Positions 8,114-14,068 of a DNA stretch of 64,000 bases are shown piece by piece (position 1 is the first letter of the stretch; each line of letters starts with the position of its first letter). Under the pieces are notes generated by a model. That model worked only from the letters and a program-made list of their open reading frames with translations, was not told the DNA's origin and made no database searches. This DNA comes from CAVPGP01 sp963704025 (GTDB taxonomy: Bacteria > Actinomycetota > Thermoleophilia > Gaiellales > Gaiellaceae): the NCBI GenBank assembly GCA_963704025.1, contig CAVPGP010000003.1:186001-250000 (forward strand), given 5' to 3'. Made by a program: the position numbers and the translations under genes.

Positions 8114-9987
8114 ACAAGATCGGCGAGCTGGATCTCTATCTCGCAGGCGAGGGCCGTCACGAGCGGATCTACGAGAAGCTCGGCGCGCACCTCGACGAGA
8201 CAGGCGCCCGCTTCGCCGTGTGGGCGCCGAACGCGCAGTCGGCCTCGGTCGTCGGCGAATGGAACGACTGGGACGGGCGCGTCAACCCGCTGCAGCCGCG
8301 CGGGGACTCCGGGATCTGGGAGGCGCACGTGGAGGGCGTCACCGACGGGATGCTCTATCGCTTCGAGCTCAAGACCCGTGAGGGGCACCTGCTCCTCAAG
8401 TCCGACCCGTACGCGTCCTGGGCCGAGGTGCCTCCCGCAAACGCCTCGCGGGTCTTCCGCTCGACCCACGAGTGGTCGGACGACGCGTGGCTCGAGCGCC
8501 GTCGGGAGCAGGAGGCGCTCCGCCTGCCGATGTCCGTCTACGAGGTGCATCTCGGCTCGTGGCGCTGGAATCCCCTCGAGGGGAACCGGCCGCTGACCTA
8601 CCGCGAGCTCGGGATCGAGCTCGCCGACTACGTCGCCGATCTCGGCTTCACGCACGTCGAGCTCCTGCCGGTGATGGAGCATCCGTTCTCCGGCTCCTGG
8701 GGGTACCAGGTGACGGGCTACTACGCGCCCACGTCGCGCTTCGGCACCCCGGACGACTTCCGCTGGCTCGTCGACCATCTGCACGCGCGCGGGATCGGCG
8801 TCATCCTCGACTGGGTGCCGGCGCACTTCCCGCGCGACGAGTGGGCGCTCGCCCGCTTCGACGGCACCGCGCTCTACGAGCACTCCGACCCGCGCCGCGG
8901 CGCCCATCCCGACTGGGGCACGCTCGTCTTCAACCTCGGCCGGCACGAGGTGCGCAACTTCCTGCTCGCGAACGCACTCTTCTGGCTGAAGGAGTTCCAC
9001 GTGGACGGGATCCGCGTCGACGCCGTCGCCTCGATGCTCTACCTCGACTACTCCCGCAAGGAGGGAGAGTGGGTGCCGAACGAGTTCGGCGGGCGCGAGG
9101 ACCTCGATGCGGTCGCGTTCCTGAAGGAGTACAACGAGCTCGCGCACGGCCGTGAGCCGGGGGTGATCTCCGCCGCCGAGGAGTCGACGGCGTGGCCCGG
9201 TGTCTCTCGGCCGACCTACGTCGGCGGGCTGGGCTTCGGCTTCAAGTGGAACATGGGCTGGATGCACGACACGCTCTCGTACTTCCAGAAGGAGGCGGTG
9301 CACCGGCAGTACCACCACCACGAGCTGACCTTCTCGCTCGTCTACGCCTGGAACGAGAATTTCATCCTGCCGCTCTCGCACGACGAGGTCGTGCACGGCA
9401 AGGGCTCGCTGCTGGAAAAGATGCCCGGCGACCGCTGGCAGAAGTTTGCGAACCTGCGCGCCCTCTATGCGTACCAGTGGGCGCACCCGGGGAAGCAGCT
9501 GCTCTTCATGGGCGGCGAGATCGCGCAGGACCGGGAGTGGAGCGAGGGCCGCTCGCTCGACTGGCATCTGCTCGAGCTGCCGGAGCATGCCGGCGTCCAG
9601 TCGCTCGTGCGCGAGCTCAACCGTGTCTACCGTGACGAGCCGGCGCTCTGGGAGGTCGACTTCTCCCACGAGGGCTTCCAGTGGCTCGAGCCGAACGACG
9701 CTTCGAACAACGTGCTCGCGTTCGCCCGTCGCTCGAAGGAGCGCGACCGGGTCGTCGTCTGCGTCGCGAACCTCTCGCCGGTGCCGCACCAGCGCTACCG
9801 CGTCGGGATGCCGACCGCCGGCATCTGGCGTGAGGTGCTGAATACCGACTCCGAGCGCTTCGGAGGGTCGAACGTCCGCAACGCGAGTCCCATCGAGGCC
9901 GAGGCGGAGCCCTGGCACGACCAGCCGTACTCCGCCGAGGTGACGCTGCCGCCGCTCGGCGTCGTCTGGCTCGCGCCCGGGCCCTGA
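8110..9987 (+). CDS. glgB: 1,4-alpha-glucan branching enzyme
   Basis: GlgB (GH13_9) introduces alpha-1,6 branches into the linear glucan made by GlgE. The protein has an N-terminal CBM48 (residues ~25-120, with RFAVWAPNAQSASVVGEWNDW), then the barrel with the nucleophile Asp in GIRVDAVASMLY, the acid/base Glu in SAAEESTAWP and the stabilising Asp in LPLSHDEVVHGKGSL, and a C-terminal all-beta domain. The length of 625 aa matches the short GlgB form without the extra N-terminal N1 module. It is the last gene of the glgE-treS-mak-glgB operon. Confidence 0.95.
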   Translation: MNKIGELDLYLAGEGRHERIYEKLGAHLDETGARFAVWAPNAQSASVVGEWNDWDGRVNPLQPRGDSGIWEAHVEGVTDGMLYRFELKTREGHLLLKSDPYASWAEVPPANASRVFRSTHEWSDDAWLERRREQEALRLPMSVYEVHLGSWRWNPLEGNRPLTYRELGIELADYVADLGFTHVELLPVMEHPFSGSWGYQVTGYYAPTSRFGTPDDFRWLVDHLHARGIGVILDWVPAHFPRDEWALARFDGTALYEHSDPRRGAHPDWGTLVFNLGRHEVRNFLLANALFWLKEFHVDGIRVDAVASMLYLDYSRKEGEWVPNEFGGREDLDAVAFLKEYNELAHGREPGVISAAEESTAWPGVSRPTYVGGLGFGFKWNMGWMHDTLSYFQKEAVHRQYHHHELTFSLVYAWNENFILPLSHDEVVHGKGSLLEKMPGDRWQKFANLRALYAYQWAHPGKQLLFMGGEIAQDREWSEGRSLDWHLLELPEHAGVQSLVRELNRVYRDEPALWEVDFSHEGFQWLEPNDASNNVLAFARRSKERDRVVVCVANLSPVPHQRYRVGMPTAGIWREVLNTDSERFGGSNVRNASPIEAEAEPWHDQPYSAEVTLPPLGVVWLAPGP

Positions 9988-10041
9988 GCAGGCAACCGTC
10001 GGCGCGGAGGCCGGGGTCCCGGCGGCCCACTCCGTCCGCCC

Positions 10042-10058
10042 ACTTGGTCAGACCAAGT
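10042..10058. promoter_or_regulatory. GntR/FadR-type palindrome, copy 1
   Basis: The 17-bp sequence ACTTGGTCAGACCAAGT is perfectly symmetric. The core TTGGTnnnACCAA matches the operator form known for the FadR/PdhR branch of GntR regulators. No GntR gene lies in the window. As RNA it could also form a 7-bp stem with a CAG loop, so a repeat or terminator role is possible. Confidence 0.4.
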
Positions 10059-10120
10059 CGCACGAAAGTGGAACAATCGCTCCACATTCGTGGAACCATG
10101 CGCCCTGGCGGCGCACACTC

Positions 10121-10134
10121 TGGTCAGACCAAGT
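10121..10134. promoter_or_regulatory. GntR/FadR-type palindrome, copy 2
   Basis: TGGTCAGACCAAGT repeats 14 bases of copy 1; the centre-to-centre distance is about 76 bp, close to seven helical turns. The left arm is one base shorter in symmetry than in copy 1. Two copies in one short intergenic region suggest a cooperative protein-binding site or an intergenic repeat element. Confidence 0.4.
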
Positions 10135-10208
10135 TGCAAGGCGGTGCAACGATCTATCCACAGCGGAGGTGCCGCGACGGCACGGCACCGGCCGCCTGCG
10201 TCGGCCGC

Positions 10209-10550
10209 TTAGTCGGGCTGGCGGTGGAAGAAGTCGGCGAACGCGCCCGCGGATCCCGCGACGACGATGACCGCCCAGAGCTCCAGCGCGACGTCCACGA
10301 TCCGGCCCGGCGTCGTGACCGGATTCTTCAGCTGCGACGAGACCGTCAGGATCTGCACCGTGCTGAAGAAGAGGGCGTCACCGGGGCCGGAGATCTCCGA
10401 GCCGTCCTTGCCGCTCTCGAACATCCACATCAAGACCGTCCCGGCGGCGTCGACGATCAGCGTCGCGATCAGCACGAGCACGAGGCGCGAGCCGAGCCGG
10501 CGGTGGTGCACGCTCCCCTTCCTGATGCGTCTCCACTCGGCGGCGATCAC
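10209..10550 (-). CDS. Two-transmembrane ion-channel-like protein
   Basis: The 113-aa protein has a basic N-terminus, a first membrane helix (RLVLVLIATLIVDAAGTVL), a re-entrant pore-like loop (GDALFFSTVQILTVSSQ) and a second membrane helix. The order TM-P-loop-TM matches the Ion_trans_2 potassium-channel domain, but the selectivity filter TVGYG is replaced by TVSSQ, so potassium selectivity is doubtful. Start GTG 10550 is chosen because GACACT at 10557-10562 (minus strand) lies 6 nt upstream, as for a leaderless transcript; ATG 10595 is an in-frame alternative. The gene is divergent from the histidine phosphatase. Confidence 0.6.
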   Translation of the reverse strand: MIAAEWRRIRKGSVHHRRLGSRLVLVLIATLIVDAAGTVLMWMFESGKDGSEISGPGDALFFSTVQILTVSSQLKNPVTTPGRIVDVALELWAVIVVAGSAGAFADFFHRQPD

Positions 10551-10593
10551 GACTTGAGTGTCGCGGCACGGCCGGACGCGGTAGCCTCGAGGC

Positions 10594-10665
10594 ATGCGTT
10601 GGCGGGACCGTCGTCGGGACGGAGACGGCCTCCGGGCCTGGCTCCGGAGGATCTTCCGCCGCTGA
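10594..10665 (+). CDS. Possible 23-aa arginine-rich leader peptide
   Basis: ATG 10594 lies 6 nt after TAGCCT (10582-10587), the spacing seen for leaderless genes in this window. The frame encodes a strongly basic 23-residue peptide (about ten Arg) and ends at TGA 10663-10665, five bases before the GTG of the phosphatase gene. It could be a translated leader that couples to the phosphatase, or simply its 5' leader. Support is position and promoter spacing only. Confidence 0.3.
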   Translation: MRWRDRRRDGDGLRAWLRRIFRR

Positions 10666-10670
10666 GCGAG

Positions 10671-11156
10671 GTGCACCTGATCCGGCACGCGCACACCGAG
10701 CCGCAGCGCGACGTTCCGTCCGCGGAGTGGGGCCTGAGCGTGGCCGGACGTGAGTCGGCGCGCTCGCTGGCGCTCCGCGACGACTGGCTCGACCTGACGC
10801 TCGTGGCGTCGAGCCCCGAGCCGAAGTCCCGGGCGACCGCGTCGCCGATCGCGGAGGCGGCGGCGCTCGACCTCCGGCTCGAGCGGGATCTCCGCGAGGC
10901 CGGCCGCCTCTGGGTCGACGGCGACTACGCAGCCGCGGCGCGGGCGTATCTCACCGGGGAGGAGCTTCCGGGCTGGGAGCCGGCCGAGGAGGTGCGGGAG
11001 CGGATGGAGCGCGCCGTGCGGTTGCTGGCCGTCGAGGCCGATGGCCCGCTTGCCGTCGTCTCGCACGGCCTCTCGCTCTCGCTGCTGCTCGGGCTCTCGC
11101 CGGACGAATGGGAGGCGTTGCCGTTCGGCGACGTCGTCGCGGTGATCGAGCCGTGA
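10671..11156 (+). CDS. Histidine phosphatase family protein
   Basis: This is a phosphoglycerate-mutase-like phosphatase of 161 aa. The catalytic RHG motif appears as LIRHAHTEPQ at the N-terminus (RHA, with the phospho-accepting His), and the second catalytic His is in AVVSHGLSLSLLL. The length is on the short side for the family, with a small cap. The start is GTG 10671. The substrate is unknown; relatives act on small phosphoesters or phosphoproteins. The stop overlaps the GNAT start (GTGA, 11153-11156). Confidence 0.8.
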   Translation: MHLIRHAHTEPQRDVPSAEWGLSVAGRESARSLALRDDWLDLTLVASSPEPKSRATASPIAEAAALDLRLERDLREAGRLWVDGDYAAAARAYLTGEELPGWEPAEEVRERMERAVRLLAVEADGPLAVVSHGLSLSLLLGLSPDEWEALPFGDVVAVIEP

Positions 11157-11617
11157 GCGGCGGCGGTGGGCTGACCATCCGCCACGCCGAGCCCTCCGAC
11201 TACGGCCGGGTGATCGGCGTCGTCAACACCTGGTGGGACGGCCGACCGATGGCGCCGATGCTGCCGAAGCTCTTCTTCGTCCACTTCGAGAGCACGAGCT
11301 TCGTCGCCGAGGACGAGCGCGGCGAGCTCGCCGGGTTCCTGGTCGGCTTCCTCAGCCAGACCAACCCCGAGGAGGCGTACGTCCACTTCGTCGGCGTCGA
11401 CCCGCGCTATCGCGGCTCAGGGCTGGGGCGCGAGCTCTACGAGCGGTTCTTCGCGGCTGCCCGTGGCTCCGGCTGCACGATCGTCCGCTGCGTCACCTCG
11501 CCCGCGAACGAGAGCTCGGTCGCCTTCCACCGCTCGATCGGCTTCGAGGTGGAGCGGGTCGACGAGGACTACGACGGCTCCGGCGAGCCCCGCGTCCTGC
11601 TGGTCAGGAGACTCTAG
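11153..11617 (+). CDS. GNAT family N-acetyltransferase
   Basis: A single GNAT domain of 154 aa. The acetyl-CoA pyrophosphate loop is VDPRYRGSGLGREL (R-x-x-G-x-G/A pattern), preceded by the beta4 strand EEAYVHFVGV and followed by NESSVAFHRSIGFEV. This core order is typical of acetyltransferases acting on small amines or N-termini. Start GTG 11153 overlaps the upstream phosphatase by 4 nt, so the two are co-transcribed. The substrate cannot be read from the sequence. Confidence 0.85.
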   Translation: MSGGGGLTIRHAEPSDYGRVIGVVNTWWDGRPMAPMLPKLFFVHFESTSFVAEDERGELAGFLVGFLSQTNPEEAYVHFVGVDPRYRGSGLGRELYERFFAAARGSGCTIVRCVTSPANESSVAFHRSIGFEVERVDEDYDGSGEPRVLLVRRL

Positions 11618-11626
11618 GGCGAGCGA

Positions 11627-11652
11627 AGAGGGCGGCCCGAAGGCCGCCCTCT
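11627..11652. terminator. Bidirectional hairpin terminator
   Basis: The arms AGAGGGCGGCC and GGCCGCCCTCT are perfectly complementary over 11 bp around a CGAA loop. The hairpin lies between the converging GNAT gene and the secreted-protein gene at 11678-12382. The same GGGCGGCC arm recurs in the next three terminators. Confidence 0.75.
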
Positions 11653-11677
11653 CGCCCGCGGCGCTGTCCTCTGTCCC

Positions 11678-12382
11678 CTAGAGGACGGCGGGCTTGTGCT
11701 TGCGGTTCGCGGCGAAGGCCGCGCAGGCGACCAGGAGCAGGCAGGTGCCGAACGCACCCGCGGCGCCGATTCCGGCGTCGTTCCAGTCGAAGCTGCCGCC
11801 GGTGACGACGATCGCCGGCCGGTCGTCGATGCCGCGGATTCCGGCGCGGTCGTCCGGCCGCGTGGCCGCAGGGCCGGCCGACAGTGTGGCCGCCGGAACG
11901 TCCGCGATCAGCGGCTGGTAGTGCTCGTCCGGCTGGATCAGCTGGCCGCCGACCACGTAGCCGGTGGTCGCGGGGCCGGCCGACGGCGTGGCCGCCGGAA
12001 CGTCCGTCACGCCCGGCTGGTAGTCGAGCTCGCCGAGCGCCTTGTGCAGCCTGGCCTGGAAGGGATCGGTCGTCGCCCGAAGGTGGGCCGCGGAGCTGTA
12101 GCTCCGGGCGGTGCCGGCGCCGTAGGCGGCCGCGATCGCATTCCAGCGGTCGCCGAGCGCCTTCCGCGCCTGCTGCGAAGGCAGGCTCGAGCCCGGCAGG
12201 ACGCTCACGCGCGATCCGACCGCGCGATTGTCCGGGCGGGTGGCGGCATGCTGGACCGCCGCGGCGCGCGGTCCGACGGCGCGGTCGTCCGGGCGGAGGC
12301 CGGCGTGCGCCAGCTGCGTAAAGGCGGCCGTCACGAAGAGCGCCAGCGCGCCCTGCACCTTGATCTTGCTCCAGAGCTTCAC
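11678..12382 (-). CDS. Small secreted/membrane protein of a tandem paralog family (A)
   Basis: Function unknown. The 234-aa protein has a signal peptide (VQGALALFVTAAFTQLAHAG), a variable Ala/Pro/Asp-rich middle with one degenerate copy of a motif (QQARKALGDRWNAIAAAYGA), two VPAAT(P/L)SAGPA repeats, and a C-terminal unit SFDWNDAGIGAAGAFGTCLL leading into a membrane helix and the basic tail RKHKPAVL. Start GTG 12382 follows AAAGGAG at optimal spacing. Paralogs follow at 12537-13079 and 13235-13606. The gene has its own three-heptamer operator and terminator and probably answers to the SARP regulator at 14069. Confidence 0.7.
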   Translation of the reverse strand: MKLWSKIKVQGALALFVTAAFTQLAHAGLRPDDRAVGPRAAAVQHAATRPDNRAVGSRVSVLPGSSLPSQQARKALGDRWNAIAAAYGAGTARSYSSAAHLRATTDPFQARLHKALGELDYQPGVTDVPAATPSAGPATTGYVVGGQLIQPDEHYQPLIADVPAATLSAGPAATRPDDRAGIRGIDDRPAIVVTGGSFDWNDAGIGAAGAFGTCLLLVACAAFAANRKHKPAVL

Positions 12383-12448
12383 TCTGGCTCCTTTCGCTCG
12401 TCCGACCGCCCACTGCGATCGGGTCACGTCATGAGGGTGCTGTCAGTC

Positions 12449-12477
12449 GCTTCAGTGGGACCTAAGGCGCGGTAAAC
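12449..12477 (-). promoter_or_regulatory. SARP-type triple heptamer operator upstream of gene A
   Basis: Read on the minus strand: GTTTACC (12477-12471), CTTAGGT (12466-12460) and CTGAAGC (12455-12449), each separated by 4 bp, giving an exact 11-bp period. Direct heptamers one helical turn apart are the known layout for SARP/BTAD activators. The array ends 67 nt upstream of the GTG start. Confidence 0.6.
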
Positions 12478-12488
12478 GGGCCGGACCA

Positions 12489-12523
12489 GAGGAAGGGCGG
12501 CCCCGGGCGGGCCGCCCTTCCTC
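12489..12523. terminator. Hairpin terminator after paralog B
   Basis: A 14-bp perfect stem whose arms contain GGAAGGGCGGCC and GGCCGCCCTTCC, around a 7-base loop. It lies just downstream of the gene B stop (12537) and upstream of the gene A operator, so it insulates the two paralogs. Confidence 0.75.
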
Positions 12524-12536
12524 CCGCAGCACGTCC

Positions 12537-13079
12537 CTAGAGGACGGCCGGCTTGTGCTTCCGGTGGCTCGCGGCGAAGAGGCCGCAGCCGACCAGGAGC
12601 AGGCAGGTGCCGAGGGCGCCGAGGGCGCCGATCCCGGCGTCGTTCCAGTCGAAGCTGGCTGAAGTGGTGACGATCGAAGGCTGGCCGCCGATCCCGCGGA
12701 CGCCCTCGCGGTCGTCCGGGCGGGCCGGGGAATCGGTAACCGCGGTCGGGTAGTCGCTGACTCCCGGGACGAAGTCGATCCCGGTCGAATAGGCCGGCGC
12801 GCCGGGGACGTACCCGGGCGAGCTCGGGTCGCCGTTCGGGAAGATGACGCCCGGATCGAACGTCGTCGCCGACGTGGCGGCCTCGTGGTTGTAGTGCGCG
12901 GCCATCGCCTTGCCGCGGGCGCCCATCGCGTCGAGGGCGCGCTGCGAGTAGAAGCTCGCTGCGCTCTGCTCGTTCCGGGGCAGCTGCGCGGAGGCGCCGG
13001 CGTGCGCCAGCTGCGTGAAGGCGGCGACGACGAATAGCGCCAGAGCGGCCTGCACCTTGATGATCCTCCAGAGGTTCAC
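12537..13079 (-). CDS. Small secreted/membrane protein of a tandem paralog family (B)
   Basis: Function unknown. The 180-aa product has a signal peptide (VQAALALFVVAAFTQLAHAG), one motif unit (SAASFYSQRALDAMGARGKA then MAAHY), a Pro/Gly/Asp-rich linker, and the C-terminal membrane unit SFDWNDAGIGALGALGTCLL with tail RKHKPAVL. Gene A ends in the same unit, and A and B share most of their last 55 residues. Start GTG 13079 follows AAAGGAG; the frame extends to 13163, but the conserved leader argues against using it. It is flanked by its own operator and terminator. Confidence 0.7.
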   Translation of the reverse strand: MNLWRIIKVQAALALFVVAAFTQLAHAGASAQLPRNEQSAASFYSQRALDAMGARGKAMAAHYNHEAATSATTFDPGVIFPNGDPSSPGYVPGAPAYSTGIDFVPGVSDYPTAVTDSPARPDDREGVRGIGGQPSIVTTSASFDWNDAGIGALGALGTCLLLVGCGLFAASHRKHKPAVL

Positions 13080-13146
13080 TCTGGCTCCTTTCTCTCGTCC
13101 GACCGCAGGGTGCGATCGGTGACTGCTGCTGACGGTGCGGCGCGCC

Positions 13147-13175
13147 CCTTCAGGCGCGGTCAACGGCCGGTAAAC
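13147..13175 (-). promoter_or_regulatory. SARP-type triple heptamer operator upstream of gene B
   Basis: Minus strand: GTTTACC (13175-13169), GTTGACC (13164-13158), CTGAAGG (13153-13147), with 4-bp spacers and an 11-bp period. The array ends 68 nt upstream of the GTG start. The first heptamer is identical to that of gene A and the third differs by one base. Confidence 0.6.
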
Positions 13176-13178
13176 GCC

Positions 13179-13204
13179 GACGGGCGGCCGAGGGGCCGCC
13201 CGTC
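13179..13204. terminator. Hairpin terminator after paralog C
   Basis: The arms GACGGGCGGCC and GGCCGCCCGTC form an 11-bp perfect stem with a 4-base loop, downstream of the gene C stop at 13235 and immediately next to the gene B operator. Confidence 0.75.
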
Positions 13205-13234
13205 CTCCACGGGTCTGGTGCTGCGTCTCCGGCT

Positions 13235-13606
13235 CTAGTACTGAGCCAGGTTGTTCCAGCCCTCGAAGACCTGAGCGGGCCTGGTCTGCTTCGCCAGGTA
13301 GTGGTCGGCCATCGCCGTCCAGCGGTCGCCCATCGCCTTCAGCGCCTGGTTCGAGTAGAAGCTCGCCGCGGGCCTGTCGATGATGCGCGGCGTGCTGGGC
13401 TTGGTGGGGTGTGCCTTGTAGTAGGCGGCCATCGCCGTCCAGCGGTCGCCCATCGCCTTCAGCGCCTGGTTCGAGTAGAAGCTCGCCGCAGGCCGATCGA
13501 GCCTGACGTGCTCGTTGGGTACGCCGGCATGGGCGAGCTGGGTGAAGGCAGCGACGACGAAGAGCGCCAGCGCGGCCTGCACCTTGAGGGTCGTCCAGAG
13601 GTTCAA
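13235..13606 (-). CDS. Small secreted protein of a tandem paralog family (C), with internal repeat
   Basis: Function unknown. The 123-aa product has the family signal peptide (VQAALALFVVAAFTQLAHAG) and then two copies of a ~26-residue unit starting DRPAASFYSNQALKAMGDRW, 40 residues apart. Unlike A and B it lacks the C-terminal membrane unit, so it is probably released. The start is TTG 13606, chosen because AAAGGAG sits upstream at the position seen in the paralogs and the following residues NLW match gene B. A and C may thus be surface and soluble variants of one family. Confidence 0.65.
   Translation of the reverse strand: MNLWTTLKVQAALALFVVAAFTQLAHAGVPNEHVRLDRPAASFYSNQALKAMGDRWTAMAAYYKAHPTKPSTPRIIDRPAASFYSNQALKAMGDRWTAMADHYLAKQTRPAQVFEGWNNLAQY
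13301..13500. repeat. Intragenic tandem duplication in paralog C (13301-13380 and 13421-13500)
   Basis: Two 80-bp copies lie 120 bp apart. Bases 13306-13369 and 13426-13489 are identical over 64 bp, including third codon positions, so the duplication is recent or kept uniform by gene conversion. It encodes the repeated FYSNQALKAMGDRW unit. Confidence 0.85.
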
Positions 13607-13672
13607 CTCCGGCTCCTTTCGCTCAGCCGACCGCAGGGTGCGATCGGACACCCCTGAAGCGTGGGCGGGCGC

Positions 13673-13701
13673 GGTCAAGCCGGACCTAACGAGTGGTTAA
13701 T
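13673..13701 (-). promoter_or_regulatory. SARP-type triple heptamer operator upstream of gene C
   Basis: Minus strand: ATTAACC (13701-13695), GTTAGGT (13690-13684), CTTGACC (13679-13673), again 7-4-7-4-7. The array ends 67 nt upstream of the TTG start, the same distance as in gene A. Confidence 0.6.
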
Positions 13702-13717
13702 CGTCCGGACCACGAAA

Positions 13718-13743
13718 GAGGGCGGCCGTTTCGGGCCGCCCTC
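13718..13743. terminator. Hairpin terminator after the 70-aa gene
   Basis: The arms GAGGGCGGCC and GGCCGCCCTC form a 10-bp perfect stem around a 6-base loop, 20 nt downstream of the stop at 13764. Confidence 0.75.
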
Positions 13744-13763
13744 CTCCTGTCCGTGGGCGCGGA

Positions 13764-13976
13764 TCAGGAGCGGTAGGCGTAGGGGTGGTTGAACGCGTCG
13801 AGGGCCTTGTCGCCCTCAACGGAGAGGCGGAACCACTCGCCGTCCTTGCTGTCGCGGACCTCGACGATGACGTTCTTGGCGCCGGGCCGCCAGAGGAGGG
13901 TCACCTCGACGCCGTGGGCTGCACGGTAGGCCAGTTCCTGCTCCAGGTCGATCGTGGTGGTGGCCGTGATGCTCAT
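13764..13976 (-). CDS. Conserved-looking 70-aa protein of unknown function
   Basis: A small soluble protein with no signal peptide or membrane helix. The segments VEVTLLWRPGAKNVIVEVRD and GEWFRLSVEGDKALDAFNHP suggest a compact alpha/beta fold. The start ATG 13976 has GAAGGAG upstream. It is divergent from the SARP regulator over 92 bp, and the shared region holds three heptamers, so it is probably a target gene as well. I do not recognise a family with a known role. Confidence 0.65.
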   Translation of the reverse strand: MSITATTTIDLEQELAYRAAHGVEVTLLWRPGAKNVIVEVRDSKDGEWFRLSVEGDKALDAFNHPYAYRS

Positions 13977-14022
13977 CTCGTCTCCTTCGGTCGTGCTGCG
14001 TGTGACTAGGAGACCGCGGGGC

Positions 14023-14053
14023 GCTTAACGAGGGGTAGAGACCGGGTTAATGT
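14023..14053. promoter_or_regulatory. Shared SARP operator and promoter of the regulator gene
   Basis: On the minus strand ATTAACC (14051-14045), CTCTACC (14040-14034) and GTTAAGC (14029-14023) repeat at 11-bp spacing, pointing to the 70-aa gene. On the plus strand TTAACG (14025-14030) and TAATGT (14048-14053) are 17 bp apart and form the likely -35/-10 of the regulator gene. The operator covers both elements, which predicts autoregulation. Confidence 0.55.
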
Positions 14054-14068
14054 TGAGCGGAGGCCACG

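Larger units (their letters stand above)
9988..10208. other. Convergent intergenic region with two GntR-like palindromes
   Basis: This 221-bp gap lies between the ends of glgB (+) and the ion-channel gene (-), where no promoter is expected. It holds ACTTGGTCAGACCAAGT at 10042-10058, a perfect palindrome with a one-base centre. A second copy, TGGTCAGACCAAGT, lies at 10121-10134. Between them GTGGAAC occurs twice, and the first copy pairs with a TCCAC. A hairpin with arms GGTGCCG and CGGCACC lies close to the ion-channel stop and could be its terminator. I see no convincing coding frame. Confidence 0.7.

Noticed and set aside
10679..11066. Upstream in-frame extension of the ion-channel gene on the minus strand
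   Set aside because: It is antisense to the histidine phosphatase; the channel domain is complete from GTG 10550, which has a leaderless -10.
13301..13500. Two-copy direct repeat considered as a CRISPR or mobile-element mark
   Set aside because: Only two copies, in frame and within a coding sequence, encoding a repeated protein unit.
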